From Vibrio sp. Of7-15 (GTDB lineage Bacteria > Pseudomonadota > Gammaproteobacteria > Enterobacterales > Vibrionaceae): 64,000 bases of DNA. The position numbers were made by a program, and so were the translations under genes. This document shows, piece by piece, positions 26,041 through 34,968 of this stretch; position 1 is the stretch's first letter; each line of letters starts with the position of its first letter. The stretch covers positions 1 to 64,000 of the forward strand of contig NZ_JAKRGH010000033.1 in NCBI RefSeq assembly GCF_022347565.1. The letters run 5' to 3'. Under the pieces are notes generated by a model. That model had not been told where the DNA came from, searched no databases, and saw only the letters and a list, made by a program, of their open reading frames with translations.

Positions 26041-26790
26041 ATGACTCAAAAAGTAGCGATTATCACCGGAGCAGGCCGAGGAATTGGGGCCGCTACCGCA
26101 ACGCTTTTTTCACGCAAAGGCTATGCTGTCTGCATCAACTATAAATCAGATTCAGAATCCGCTAATCAAGTAGCCCAAGACATCATTGCTAATGGTGGGA
26201 AATGCATCACAGTTCAAGCTGACGTATCTATTGAAAATGATGTGTTGCGGATGTTTTCTACTGTCGATAAAGAGTTGGGGCGTCCATCGGTACTTGTGAA
26301 TAACGCCGGTATTTTAAAAAAGCAATCACGCCTAGAAGACATGACCGCTGACAGAATTAATTCAATACTCATCAACAATGTCACGAGTTACTTTTTATGC
26401 TGTCGGGAAGCGGTTAAGCGTATGTCTACCCAGCATGGTGGTGATGGCGGGGTGATTGTTAATGTGTCTTCTGGAGCCTCTCGCTCTGGCTCCCCAAATG
26501 AGTACATTGATTATGCTGCGTCGAAAGGAGCCATTGATACCTTAACGAAAGGTTTGTCGTTGGAAGTTGCCGCGGAAGGTATTCGAGTCAACTGCGTCCG
26601 TCCGGGCTTAATTCATACTGAGATGCATGCTGATGGTGGAGAGCCTGAACGCGTTGAAAGACTAAAGAGCATTATTCCACTGCAAAGAGGTGGGCAACCG
26701 GCTGAAGTGGCCGAAGCCATTTATTGGTTAGCGTCAGAGAAATCGTCATTCTCTACAGGGAATTACTTAGATTTGGCTGGTGGCTTGTGA
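26041..26790 (+). CDS. Short-chain dehydrogenase/reductase
   Basis: 249-residue NAD(P)-dependent oxidoreductase of the classical SDR family (FabG/YgfF-like). The cofactor motif TGAGRGIG lies at about 10-17, NNAG at about 89-92, the catalytic Ser in VNVSSGAS and the YxxxK motif in YIDYAASKGA. The ending VAEAIYWLASEKSSFSTGNYLDLAGGL is typical. The start is ATG 26041 with AAAGGTAATCCCCTA upstream. Substrate unknown; it stands alone among accessory genes. Confidence 0.9.
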   Translation: MTQKVAIITGAGRGIGAATATLFSRKGYAVCINYKSDSESANQVAQDIIANGGKCITVQADVSIENDVLRMFSTVDKELGRPSVLVNNAGILKKQSRLEDMTADRINSILINNVTSYFLCCREAVKRMSTQHGGDGGVIVNVSSGASRSGSPNEYIDYAASKGAIDTLTKGLSLEVAAEGIRVNCVRPGLIHTEMHADGGEPERVERLKSIIPLQRGGQPAEVAEAIYWLASEKSSFSTGNYLDLAGGL

Positions 26791-26881
26791 TGATTAAAGG
26801 GCTTAAGGAACGCCCAATTTAGTACGAAATGCCGCTAAGATATATTTGGGTATGTTACGCATTTTTTAAGTTAAGGATACA

Positions 26882-27220
26882 ATGAATATTTTTTACGTTG
26901 AGAATCATCAAGCATTTATTGCCGCAGTGAAACGAGAGTTTTTGTTAGATCACAATATCCATGTTGTTGGTAATGTGTGTTCAGCTAAAGAAGAGTTTAA
27001 TGATTCTTATGATTTAGTACTCTGCGACTACGACCTAGACGATGGTAAAGGAACTGAAGTAATTACCCACATCAGAAAGATAAATTCAAAAATCCCTATC
27101 ATTGCCGTCTCATCCCATGAGAAAGGAAACAAATTGCTAGTTAAGGCTGGTGCTAACTCTATCTGCAGCAAGATGGAATTTCGCTTGCTCCCAAATTGCA
27201 TTCGTAAACTGACAAACTAA
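26882..27220 (+). CDS. Stand-alone response-regulator receiver domain
   Basis: 112-residue CheY-like receiver domain without an output domain. Expected residues are present: acidic pocket start in FYVENHQ (an aspartate pair is partly replaced by E-N), the phosphoacceptor Asp in LVLCDYDLDDG (about 48-50), the conserved Ser in IIAVSSHE and Lys in ICSKMEF. It has no cognate kinase nearby. AAGGATACA precedes the ATG. The N-terminal acidic pair is weak, so phosphorylation may be inefficient. Confidence 0.8.
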   Translation: MNIFYVENHQAFIAAVKREFLLDHNIHVVGNVCSAKEEFNDSYDLVLCDYDLDDGKGTEVITHIRKINSKIPIIAVSSHEKGNKLLVKAGANSICSKMEFRLLPNCIRKLTN

Positions 27221-27326
27221 CCACCCCTATCAAATGACTCTTGTATTTCGGATACAATGCTGAAAAGTCGAATGTACTTCACTATGCTTATTATGAATTA
27301 GATGATTGTTTATTAATGGAGTTTGT

Positions 27327-27542
27327 ATGAATCGCATCAACCCTGCGAAATTAGGAAACAGCAAGTGGACAGCAATAACTCCCTTAAATCGCGAAAAACA
27401 CTTCTTAGTTACAGAAGTAGAATACGACGAAGACGGCTCTGTATTGTCATGTACTTTAGAAGCAATAATTTCTAAACATGAATACCCTATCGACTGGACT
27501 GAGCTCAAAAATCCGACAAAATGGCTTCATGGATGGAAGTAG
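27327..27542 (+). CDS. TIGR02450-type Trp-rich small protein
   Basis: 71-residue protein matching the conserved tryptophan-rich family (TIGR02450/DUF2389): MNRINPAKLGNSKWTAITP, then REKHFLVTEVEYDEDG, then WTELKNPTKWLHGWK. Function is unknown; members are widespread in marine gammaproteobacteria. ATG 27327 has GGAGTTTGT upstream and fits the family start, so the in-frame codon at 27306 is rejected. The stop is followed by CGTAACAGC. Confidence 0.82.
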   Translation: MNRINPAKLGNSKWTAITPLNREKHFLVTEVEYDEDGSVLSCTLEAIISKHEYPIDWTELKNPTKWLHGWK

Positions 27543-27957
27543 CGTAACAGCTTCGGCTTAGTGGTAATGTTCCCTACCTCGTTGCTTTAGGGTGAATATT
27601 GTAGCCATTATACAAAGAGCTAGTTTCAAGAAGAACGCCTATGCCCGAGCAGCCATGCTAAAGCTAAGTCTAGCGATGTACCGAGTACTAAAGTCCAGTA
27701 ATAGTAACGTGATATCAAAAGGCAAAAGAAGAAATCTAATCTCATTTAAATGCCGGAAGAACAAAGCAAGTCAGTGTTACCAATATCAGGCAAACATCAC
27801 TTGCTTTAAAGTCATTAAACTCGACTACCTAAAGCAAGATGCCATTTTAAATTTTATTACCTTGTTATTAAGCTATTTTATTTCTTAATAACGAGTTAAT
27901 ATATTAGCCTAATGTAATTGCATTAAAGCTGTTTAACTATTACGAGAATACCCCAAA
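27543..27957. other. 415-bp spacer without a supported gene
   Basis: It contains an open frame on the plus strand (27592-27888), but the predicted peptide is basic and low in complexity and looks like translated non-coding sequence. The last 80 bp, before the next lipoprotein gene, are very AT-rich and should hold its promoter. Nothing else was recognised. Confidence 0.4.
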
Positions 27958-28470
27958 GTGCCCACTTTAAAAAACAAAAGTAAGTCCTTAAAAGCATTGT
28001 CCCTCCTTGCTTTATCTTGTTCTTTATTATCTGGTTGTCAGATGATGAAACATTATGCACCAGAAGGGCTTAGCGATAGTAGCCCTAAAATAAAAATCAG
28101 CTGGGCCTCATACGCTACTGAACACGCCTATTATGTAGTAAAAAACCCATGTGGTGAAAAAGTAGAAGAATTTTTAGTTCATGCTGAGCCAAAAGGAATC
28201 TTTGATTCTGGAGAAAACTTTACTGAAGTGCAGGTCAAAGAAGATGAACCTCTCATCATCAAAGCCACATATGCTAAAATCAGATTAAGCCTTTCAGGGG
28301 TGGCGACTCGCCATTCTCACTCTTTGCAGCATTTCAAATTTACCCCTCGCGCTAATGAAGAGTATCAATTGTATTCAGCAAATAAAAACTACTCGGTTGT
28401 TTCTTTGAATACTAACCGCGAAGTAGAAGATTTCGAACTACTAGGAGGTTCTGCTTGCCCTAAAGGCTAA
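27958..28470 (+). CDS. Predicted lipoprotein
   Basis: 170-residue protein with a lipoprotein signal (KNKSKSLKALSLLALSCSLLSG then Cys; lipobox LLSGC), so it should be an outer- or inner-membrane anchored lipoprotein. The mature part is predicted beta-rich (KIKISWASYATEHAYYVVKN, LIIKATYAKIRLSLSG) and ends in SACPKG. No family recognised. The start is GTG at 27958; the upstream ribosome site is weak (ACGAGAATACCCCAAA). The following spacer has a 13-bp inverted repeat. Confidence 0.65.
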   Translation: MPTLKNKSKSLKALSLLALSCSLLSGCQMMKHYAPEGLSDSSPKIKISWASYATEHAYYVVKNPCGEKVEEFLVHAEPKGIFDSGENFTEVQVKEDEPLIIKATYAKIRLSLSGVATRHSHSLQHFKFTPRANEEYQLYSANKNYSVVSLNTNREVEDFELLGGSACPKG

Positions 28471-28494
28471 GTAGAAAGCAAATCACACCTTAAG

Positions 28495-28570
28495 ACCAAC
28501 ACATAACATGCGGTTCTACATGTTGTTCCACCACACATGTCCACAGCAGAAATAATCGTTATGTGTTGGT
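28495..28570. repeat. 13-bp inverted repeat with attC-like layout
   Basis: ACCAACACATAAC (28495-28507) is exactly reversed as GTTATGTGTTGGT (28558-28570), enclosing 50 bp. The outer arms contain TAAC and GTTA, as in the R arms of attC sites, and the 76-bp span is within the attC size range. There is no T run, so a terminator is unlikely. Confidence 0.5.
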
Positions 28571-28760
28571 TAGCATCAATACAAAAGCACCTAATATCTT
28601 GTTTGAGCACAATTTGAAGTGACTTGAACTAGAAGACGCCTTTTTAATTTAAGCAGTCCAGAAAAGTGGCACGCTATATCAACAGTATAATTTTCAGTAC
28701 GTAACCATCGAACAAACTTTGAAAAGTAAACAAGTTAATAGAAGGACATATACCAATTTT

Positions 28761-29318
28761 ATGATGAACTTTTCAAAATTAGTCAAAGCAGCTTGTCTTA
28801 TATACTTGCTATGTATTGCTGCCATTTATGTTGATTCACGTAATAGCACAGGTTTTGTTGCAGACGTTGGGGTGGTTTATGGCAATAAAGTTGAAGTCAC
28901 TGGGTTACCTTCTAAACGGTTAGAAGCCAGGCTATTGGCAGCACTTGAACTTTACACAAAGAAACAGGTAGGCAAACTAATTGTAAGTGGAGGAATCGGC
29001 ATAGAAGGCTACGATGAAGCCCAAATTATGGCCAGCTATCTTATTTCACAAGGTGTTTCCGAAGATGATATCTTGATTGACAACCTAGGTTACAATTCAC
29101 ATTCGACCTCTCTAAATGCTGCTAAGTTACTTAGTAATAAAACATCTGTTGTTGCCATTTCGCAGCAATACCACATATCTCGTGCAAAACTATCCTTAAG
29201 AAATGCGGGCTTTCAATATGTCTATGGTTACTCTCCACACTTTGTCGAGCTTAGAGATGTGTATTCGTATTTCAGAGAAGCACCTGCATGGCTGAAGTAC
29301 TGGGCTTTCGAATTATAA
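28761..29318 (+). CDS. SanA/ElyC/YdcF-like DUF218 membrane protein
   Basis: 185-residue protein with one N-terminal membrane helix (KAACLIYLLCIAAIYV) and a periplasmic DUF218 domain like SanA. Family features are GVVYGNKVEVTGLPSKRLEARLLAALELYTKKQVGKLIVSGG, EAQIMASYLISQGVSEDDILIDNLGYNSHST and VVAISQQYHISRAKLSLRNAGF. SanA-type proteins affect envelope integrity and vancomycin sensitivity; the reaction is not known. ATG 28761 is chosen; an in-frame TTG at 28719 would add a 14-residue tail. AGAAGGACA lies 13 bp upstream. Confidence 0.82.
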   Translation: MMNFSKLVKAACLIYLLCIAAIYVDSRNSTGFVADVGVVYGNKVEVTGLPSKRLEARLLAALELYTKKQVGKLIVSGGIGIEGYDEAQIMASYLISQGVSEDDILIDNLGYNSHSTSLNAAKLLSNKTSVVAISQQYHISRAKLSLRNAGFQYVYGYSPHFVELRDVYSYFREAPAWLKYWAFEL

Positions 29319-29697
29319 GCTTGCTTTAACCAAATACTCGTAATGAGTGTCATGTGACAAGCTCACAAGGTTATAAAGGACATGTAAAAATGTCAGCTCA
29401 AGAGTATTATCGTAATGGTCTCTGTCATAACAAATAACATGACAAACTGATTTGTGCATAAAAGTTCAAGTCAGACGATTACCCAAAAATAAGTTAAGAC
29501 GGTAAACTCAATGTGCCAACCGATTGTTCACATCGAACCCAGACCTCACTATTTTACATATAAAACAAATATTTAAATCCAAATACATATATCATAGCAA
29601 GTACATACTATGTTATGGTTTAAGCCGATTCCTCAAAGTATTGAATATAACTAAGGTATTCATTTTCATATAAAACTGTCTCACTGGAGAAAATCAA
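29319..29697. other. 379-bp AT-rich spacer
   Basis: Between the DUF218 and LURP-one-like genes. No ORF, dyad with a T run or recognised operator is visible. The last 100 bp should contain the promoter of the next gene. Confidence 0.3.
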
Positions 29698-30285
29698 ATG
29701 GCAGAAGTCATTAATAAAAATCTGTTTCTGGTGAAGGAACATCTTGGCTTGCTGAAGGCTGCTAACAACTTTGATATACATGACCCATCCACTGGTGAAG
29801 TCATCATGGAATGTAGAGAGCCGACTCTAGGATTCTTCACCAAGTTACTACGATTTACTGACTACAAACGAATGACACCATTCGATATTCAAATACGAAC
29901 TCCAGATGGACAAAGGATTGTTCGTATTCAACGCGGGGTTTCACTTTTCCTCTCTAAAGTCACCGTCAGTGATCACAACAATGAGCTTATCGGAAGCTTT
30001 GAGCAAAAATTATTCTCCATTGGCGGTAAGTTTGATGTAGTTAATAAAAATGAACAAGTGATATGCCAATTAGAAGGAAAGTGGACAGGTTGGGACTTTC
30101 ATTTTAAGCACAATGGAGCGGAACTCGCCCATGTATCAAAAAAATGGGCTGGTTTAGGAAAAGAGCTGTTTACTAGTGCTGACAATTATATGTTAGAAAT
30201 TGCAGAAGATGTGCCTGAAAATGATGATGCCCGAAAGCTAATCCTAGCTGCCGTCATGTGTATCGACATGGTATTGAAGGAATAA
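29698..30285 (+). CDS. LURP-one-related / scramblase-like protein
   Basis: 195-residue protein of the LURP-one-related (LOR)/phospholipid scramblase-like superfamily, a 12-stranded barrel around a central helix. Supporting segments are FDIHDPSTGEVIMECRE, IQIRTPDGQRIVRIQRGVSLFLSKVTVSDHNNELIGSFEQK, FDVVNKNEQVICQLEGKWTGWDF and the AHVSKKWAGLGKELFTSADNYMLEI block, followed by the C-terminal helix KLILAAVMCIDMVLKE. Its molecular role in bacteria is unknown. The ATG follows TGGAGAAAATCAA, a good ribosome site. Confidence 0.82.
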   Translation: MAEVINKNLFLVKEHLGLLKAANNFDIHDPSTGEVIMECREPTLGFFTKLLRFTDYKRMTPFDIQIRTPDGQRIVRIQRGVSLFLSKVTVSDHNNELIGSFEQKLFSIGGKFDVVNKNEQVICQLEGKWTGWDFHFKHNGAELAHVSKKWAGLGKELFTSADNYMLEIAEDVPENDDARKLILAAVMCIDMVLKE

Positions 30286-30632
30286 GCTTCGCCATCTTAG
30301 AGCATACCCCTCACAACTATATTCATGATAAATAGCTTTTTCATGCACTTGGCACTTTTATTTCAAATATTATAACCAAGTGCTTTGTGATGCTTTCACT
30401 CAAAGTACACTACATCAACCCCTTCCTTAGGGTTAACAACTATAAGCCTGCCCCCTTAATAAAAATCATGTGAAGTCATTCCAAATACGCACTATCCATC
30501 TATTTTTGATCATTTAGAATCACATATTGAGACTGATTAAGAGTGCTAATTTACCTCCCAAAAATCATTCATTGCACCATAAGATACTACGCCATATTCT
30601 GAAGACGGTACTGACTAACGTAGGAAAGAATA
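30286..30632. other. 347-bp spacer with a hairpin at 30345-30383
   Basis: GCACTTGG (30345-30352) pairs exactly with CCAAGTGC (30376-30383), followed by TTTGTG. It could be a weak terminator for the LURP-one-like gene. The remainder shows nothing recognised. Confidence 0.4.
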
Positions 30633-31172
30633 ATGATTCCAACAGGAATGGACTCTGTCAAGGAAAGGGAAAAACTAGTAATTGCCAAAGAGGAATCCAT
30701 TGAAGCTTATAAAGCTTACACTTGGGGAGATTATTACCCAAACCAATGGAAGTTCAGTATTAAAGGAAGCAAAGCACCAATTAGCTTTAATTTTTCTGCT
30801 TTTTTGTTCACGTATAGATGGTGCTTTTTTAGAAAGTTAAACAAACTTGGATTGATGCTTTTCACCTTTGAACTCTTACTACTTTCTAGTGGTTTTATAT
30901 TAGTCGAGCATTTTGAATTCCAACCTCTTGTAGCAATCTATGCGGTAACTAGTGGAATGTTAGCCATGATGACTTTCGCTGGTTTTTATGCAAATTGGGC
31001 TTACTTCAAACATACACAAAATGCGATAAAGAGCTACATTAACTCAAGGCTACCCGACGTTTACTTTGGTGAAGCACTACGTAGTGATGGAGGAACTAGC
31101 ATGGGGAATCTTTTGATTTTTGCAGCCTTGAACATATTATTCATTTCTCTCCCTAAGATTGCGCAGGTATAG
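30633..31172 (+). CDS. DUF2628 membrane protein
   Basis: 179-residue inner-membrane protein of the DUF2628 type. After a soluble start it has SFNFSAFLFTYRWCFFRKLNKLG, the family's aromatic segment leading into the membrane. Two adjacent hydrophobic helices follow at about 78-95 and 100-125, and a final one at about 160-176. Function unknown. A strong AGGAAAG ribosome site precedes ATG 30633. Confidence 0.78.
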   Translation: MIPTGMDSVKEREKLVIAKEESIEAYKAYTWGDYYPNQWKFSIKGSKAPISFNFSAFLFTYRWCFFRKLNKLGLMLFTFELLLLSSGFILVEHFEFQPLVAIYAVTSGMLAMMTFAGFYANWAYFKHTQNAIKSYINSRLPDVYFGEALRSDGGTSMGNLLIFAALNILFISLPKIAQV

Positions 31173-31262
31173 TCCACCGTAAGGCAACTGACTACTCTCT
31201 TCAATAAAGCCCGAGTCCGAACAAAAGATTCATTGATGATTAGCTCTATTTGAAAGGAAAAT

Positions 31263-31673
31263 ATGCCCCTATATAACGTAGAATCTAAGTCTGGTCATGA
31301 TTTATATCAGCTCATCGATGGCAGATATCAAATCATCCGGAAAGGAAGGTTTTCAGATATTTTGCTTGGGCATGAGTATATTCTTGTAAAAGAGTATATC
31401 GCTGATTTTCTGCTTTGTAATGAAGTAAAAGGCATTAGATTTGAACCTGCCATTATCTATGATAAAACATCGGCACAAGAATGGCATGACTACTGTGTCA
31501 TGCTCTTTGATTGTACATTCAATGCTTCAATGATCTCGATGTTGGATCATGCGGGTTTAAAAGCTTACTGCATGGACAGTAGATACTTATTTGTGACCCC
31601 AGATTTAAAAATTCTTTTAGATACCACCAACTTCAAGCTACAGTTCTCCCGAGGGTTAAGTCGTTTTGGATGA
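31263..31673 (+). CDS. Hypothetical protein, possibly immunity-like
   Basis: 136-residue soluble protein. Segments YNVESKSGHDLYQLIDGRYQIIRKGRFSDILLGHEYILVKEYIADFL and ARYL-like SRYLFVTPDLKILLDTTNFKLQF suggest an alpha/beta domain of the sort common in immunity proteins. No named family can be assigned. TGAAAGGAAAAT before the ATG is a good ribosome site. It is the last rightward gene of the accessory stretch. Confidence 0.6.
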   Translation: MPLYNVESKSGHDLYQLIDGRYQIIRKGRFSDILLGHEYILVKEYIADFLLCNEVKGIRFEPAIIYDKTSAQEWHDYCVMLFDCTFNASMISMLDHAGLKAYCMDSRYLFVTPDLKILLDTTNFKLQFSRGLSRFG

Positions 31674-31775
31674 AGGTTGTCGATGTTAAAACCTTATTTA
31701 GTACTCATAGCTTCTAGAGTAAAACTACCCTTGAGACGAGCCGAATTGAATGTGTGAAGTGCTCTTAAACACCGA

Positions 31776-32447
31776 TTACGGCTCACATGGGATCAAGAAA
31801 TCGACATGGTAATGTTCATCATGCCTTACCCATGAGCGTTTCTTGGAAAACTGAACATTTTTCTTAAGGTATTCGCCGTATTCTGTGGTAAATAAGTGAG
31901 GCTGTAATTTAGGATCAAAAATAACTCGCCAAAGATCATACCCCATTGCTTTTGACTGCTTATGAAGTTGCACAATATGAGCCGCCATCGCGACGTAGTC
32001 AATCCGTAGATCGTCATATTGCCCCTTTTCATCAAACTCAATGTTATAACCAAATTTATTAAATGGATGAGTAGGTAGATGAACAGATTGACCCGATTCA
32101 TTTATCACTGGGGTCATAAAATCTACTGAAAGACCATTTCGATGTGTCTTATGTGGCCTGAACCTCTCGCCTTCTTCAAACCCTGTTTCGGCGTATTTAT
32201 ACACTTTATCTGGTTGTTCTGTTTCCAAAACCTGATAAGCATTCATCATGATTTCTTTTACCGTCGAGTGGACATACGTTCTCCCTGCAAACCGTGCAAG
32301 ATAGCTATAATGGGTAAAATTTTCTCCATCAACTGGCAGCTGAACACCCTGCTCCAAACGGCCATTCGATGTGGTTCCGTAACACGTACTCTGTGCAGCA
32401 TTTAAACTAAATGGCACAAACGACAATACTAGTAGCATTGCTTTCAT
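31776..32447 (-). CDS. MepA-like penicillin-insensitive murein endopeptidase
   Basis: Periplasmic LAS-family zinc peptidase that cleaves D-Ala-meso-DAP cross-links in peptidoglycan. From ATG 32447 the product has 223 residues: a signal peptide of about 18 (MKAMLLVLSFVPFSLNAA), then the zinc site HRNGLSVDFMTPV (His and Asp) and HDEHYHVDFLIPC (final His). These match the MepA ligand pattern. It is shorter than E. coli MepA. The in-frame GTG at 32459 is rejected because the AGG ribosome site sits between it and the ATG. It is monocistronic. Confidence 0.88.
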   Translation of the reverse strand: MKAMLLVLSFVPFSLNAAQSTCYGTTSNGRLEQGVQLPVDGENFTHYSYLARFAGRTYVHSTVKEIMMNAYQVLETEQPDKVYKYAETGFEEGERFRPHKTHRNGLSVDFMTPVINESGQSVHLPTHPFNKFGYNIEFDEKGQYDDLRIDYVAMAAHIVQLHKQSKAMGYDLWRVIFDPKLQPHLFTTEYGEYLKKNVQFSKKRSWVRHDEHYHVDFLIPCEP

Positions 32448-32533
32448 AGATAACCTCACATTTCTTCATTCAACACTCAGACTCAACATAGTAAGTCCTG
32501 ATCCCTCGTCGCAATTCAAGGCATTAATACGCA

Positions 32534-32893
32534 TTACCAGCAATCGCAGGCTGATTCACAACTGTCTCCACTTGAGTTTATTGTTTTCGGTAAACAAGAT
32601 ATCGTTTCACAAGCGAGATCGCTGACGCAATCAGCCTCCTTATCATCCTTTTTTCGGCGTTTCTTTCGCGGCTCGACTTGCTCTTGGATGCACTGAAACG
32701 CATGACTACAGCGAGAAAATTGGCATTTAATTCTGCCGTAACCTTTTATCACCCCACGCCTCTCTATGATTTTAGACACCGCCGCTGAGCAAGAATCGCT
32801 GCCATAATAGACCGCATGAGCACACCGAAAACCTTTATAAGGAGACACATAACGTTGGTAGGCTCTGATTAAAAAAAGGGCGAGTTTTGTCAT
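32534..32893 (-). CDS. YidD-like membrane insertion factor with Cys-rich tail
   Basis: 119-residue protein whose first 75 residues match YidD (FLIRAYQRYVSPYKGFRCAH...GSDSCSAAVSKIIERRG, then CQFSRCSHAFQC). YidD assists Sec/YidC membrane insertion and is normally found between rnpA and yidC. This copy lies elsewhere and carries an extra tail: a basic KKRRKKDDK patch followed by several Cys residues (CVSDLACETISCLP...CESACDCW). It is therefore probably a paralogue with a changed role. The ATG has AGGAGAATC upstream. Confidence 0.8.
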   Translation of the reverse strand: MTKLALFLIRAYQRYVSPYKGFRCAHAVYYGSDSCSAAVSKIIERRGVIKGYGRIKCQFSRCSHAFQCIQEQVEPRKKRRKKDDKEADCVSDLACETISCLPKTINSSGDSCESACDCW

Positions 32894-33030
32894 GATTCTC
32901 CTCTTCTATAACATGCCGAAAAGTCATAAAAAGCCAATAAACATCAAGAAAATACCCTATATTACGAGGTAAATACAAACTTAAAATGCCGATTCCTTTA
33001 AATCAAGAAGAGAAGGTAAGACTTTTATAC

Positions 33031-33984
33031 TTAAAGTGAATCAATTAAACACGACACATATTTTATCAACGAGCTTTCAAAATCTGCTATGTCCTCTTTT
33101 TTGCCATGTTGAGAATTTAAAACAATAGAAGCATAGGTAACGGCGTGATGAGCGTAACAAACGGGTTGTGCCATATCCCAGGCTTGTAACAACTCCTGTT
33201 CAGATAGGCAGTGTTGCCAATTAGACAAATATCGCTTAATCAACTGCTGTTTAAGGCTTGTTTCTGAAAACTGGTAAATGAAGTTCCCTTCCATGAAGGG
33301 GTGACTAATGCATGCATCACTCCAATCAAAAAAGAGATATGAATTCGCGTTTTTTGCCATGTTACCTTCATGCAGATCACCATGAACCAAGCAATCTGGT
33401 AAAGCAAACTCGGTAAGTTGCTCAATGGCTACTTCTAACTTTTCTGATAAACGCCTCTCCCACCGTTTACCGTTAGAGCTTAAAAGTGAGGCAATTGTCG
33501 GTTGTTCCAAATACCAATGCAGCTGCTCTAGTAATGTCGAAATGGCTCTCGATTGGCAGCCCGATTGACCTAATTTGTCTACATGATCTACAGATACACG
33601 TTGAAGGGCGCCCCAACGTTGATACGCATCACTCCAGACGGTTAAGTCGACACTCTCATCTAACGGCTCCCCGAAGTCACAAGTTAATAACCAGCATCGT
33701 TCTTTTTCGTACGCTAGCACCGTTGGCACATTTTCCTTAAAAAGATCACTTAAACAATCACACACTTGTGCTTCATTAGAGAACAAGGGCAATAATGCGG
33801 TCGCTTTAAAGTACACATCGCCTTTATCTGTTGCGATACGCCATACATCACCCAAAAACCAGTCTTCTACCACCGCGGGCTTACCCACCTGACTGTAACC
33901 TAATTGTTGTAGTGTTTCCTCAATCCAATGCTCAGCGTCACTTTTCCAGTCAACCTGAGGCACAGAACACAATAACGTACTCAT
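33031..33984 (-). CDS. Aminoglycoside phosphotransferase-family kinase
   Basis: 317-residue protein kinase-like enzyme of the APH/choline kinase fold. The catalytic loop LVHGDLHEGNM (about 197-207) and the metal-binding FFDWSDA (about 215-221) are intact. The N-lobe has VWRIATDKGDVYFKAT with the ATP-binding Lys. The length is usual. Family members phosphorylate small molecules including sugars, choline and antibiotics; nothing indicates real drug resistance. The ATG follows AAAGGATAATCGCAA. Confidence 0.82.
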   Translation of the reverse strand: MSTLLCSVPQVDWKSDAEHWIEETLQQLGYSQVGKPAVVEDWFLGDVWRIATDKGDVYFKATALLPLFSNEAQVCDCLSDLFKENVPTVLAYEKERCWLLTCDFGEPLDESVDLTVWSDAYQRWGALQRVSVDHVDKLGQSGCQSRAISTLLEQLHWYLEQPTIASLLSSNGKRWERRLSEKLEVAIEQLTEFALPDCLVHGDLHEGNMAKNANSYLFFDWSDACISHPFMEGNFIYQFSETSLKQQLIKRYLSNWQHCLSEQELLQAWDMAQPVCYAHHAVTYASIVLNSQHGKKEDIADFESSLIKYVSCLIDSL

Positions 33985-34162
33985 TTGCGATTATCCTTTC
34001 ATGCTTGCGCTATCCATTGCAAAAGGGAGCTTATGATGCGCTCAATTTATTTTTACTTTGTGGTGAAACCTAGCTGCGCGATGAGATCAAACCACGAAGG
34101 ACGCAGCTTTAAGAAGTTAAAAAGATGGGGGATTTATCCACGATATTCATGAATAAAGAAGA

Positions 34163-34190
34163 AAGCCTGCGAGCTTTTCATCACAGGCTT
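34163..34190 (-). terminator. Terminator of the leftward lipoprotein gene
   Basis: AAGCCTG (34163-34169) pairs with CAGGCTT (34184-34190). Reading leftwards, the stem is followed by TTCTTCTTT. It lies about 20 bp beyond the lipoprotein stop. Confidence 0.75.
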
Positions 34191-34209
34191 GTATCACATA
34201 ACCGAAAAA

Positions 34210-34635
34210 TTACATTACGCACTCTTGTGCTGCTTTCGCTTTCTCTATGCCATTTTCAATTAAAGATAGGGCTTGCTCACTATTGATTGTTGCCATTACT
34301 TTCTCAAGCAATTTCTCCGCCGACGCTTCCGACGAGGCATCCACTAAACAGCTGTAAGCATTGGCAATATGATCTTTCACTTCTGTTAATGCAGCAGGAT
34401 CGCTAAAGTCCGCGTTTAACGCTTCTTCCACCGACGTAGCCAGCTGCTTTGCCGACTCAGCGGCTTCACCAAATTGCTCTAAATTTAACTGACCTAAGTC
34501 GAGCGAGCCCATCTTTTCTTGTACACTGTCAACGGCTTTATTGGCCGCTTCTTGTGCTTGATCAATGGCTTTGGTTGCATCATCACAACCAGATAAAGCA
34601 GTAACAAGCATTATTGCTGTGATATACCTTTTCAT
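34210..34635 (-). CDS. Predicted helical lipoprotein
   Basis: 141-residue lipoprotein from ATG 34635, which has an AGGG ribosome site. The signal peptide MKRYITAIMLVTALSG ends in lipobox ALSGC. The mature protein is Ala-rich and helical, with coiled-coil character (ATKAIDQAQEAANKAVDSVQEKMG) and two Cys near 108 and 139. Function unknown. It has its own terminator and seems to be a single gene. Confidence 0.72.
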   Translation of the reverse strand: MKRYITAIMLVTALSGCDDATKAIDQAQEAANKAVDSVQEKMGSLDLGQLNLEQFGEAAESAKQLATSVEEALNADFSDPAALTEVKDHIANAYSCLVDASSEASAEKLLEKVMATINSEQALSLIENGIEKAKAAQECVM

Positions 34636-34968
34636 TTCAAACCCTTTAAAAATAAACAATTACAGTCACACACATCGCTGTTAGGGAGGAATTTCAAGCT
34701 ATCATCACGCCGTTTTTTACTAATATCTCTTATCATAATGACAATAACTGAATACTCATATTTCCCTAGGCAACTTGAAAACAATATACGCAAACTCCCC
34801 TTGAAATACCACGTATTGGAAGCTCCGTGTAATACCTTGATACTAATTTTTTACCTATCATGACGAAATTCAATCACAAGAGCATCGTCCTTTAAATCAA
34901 TCATCATGTAGGACTATAAACTCTATTGGAGTGGATAATAGAAGAGATGACACATGAACATAAGACAA
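34636..34968. other. 333-bp spacer
   Basis: Promoter region of the leftward lipoprotein gene and the downstream side of the protease operon. No ORF and no recognised operator are visible. Confidence 0.3.

Noticed and set aside
27592..27888. 98-residue rightward ORF
   Set aside because: Basic, low-complexity peptide with no family and no ribosome site.
13766..30440. Apparent repeat between AGTACACT...CCTTCTTTAGG near 13766 and AGTACACT...CCTTCCTTAGG near 30408
   Set aside because: Only about 20 partly matching bases in AT-rich spacers; not convincing as a repeat.
33031..33984. APH-family gene as an aminoglycoside resistance gene
   Set aside because: It has only generic kinase motifs and no close resemblance to known resistance enzymes.
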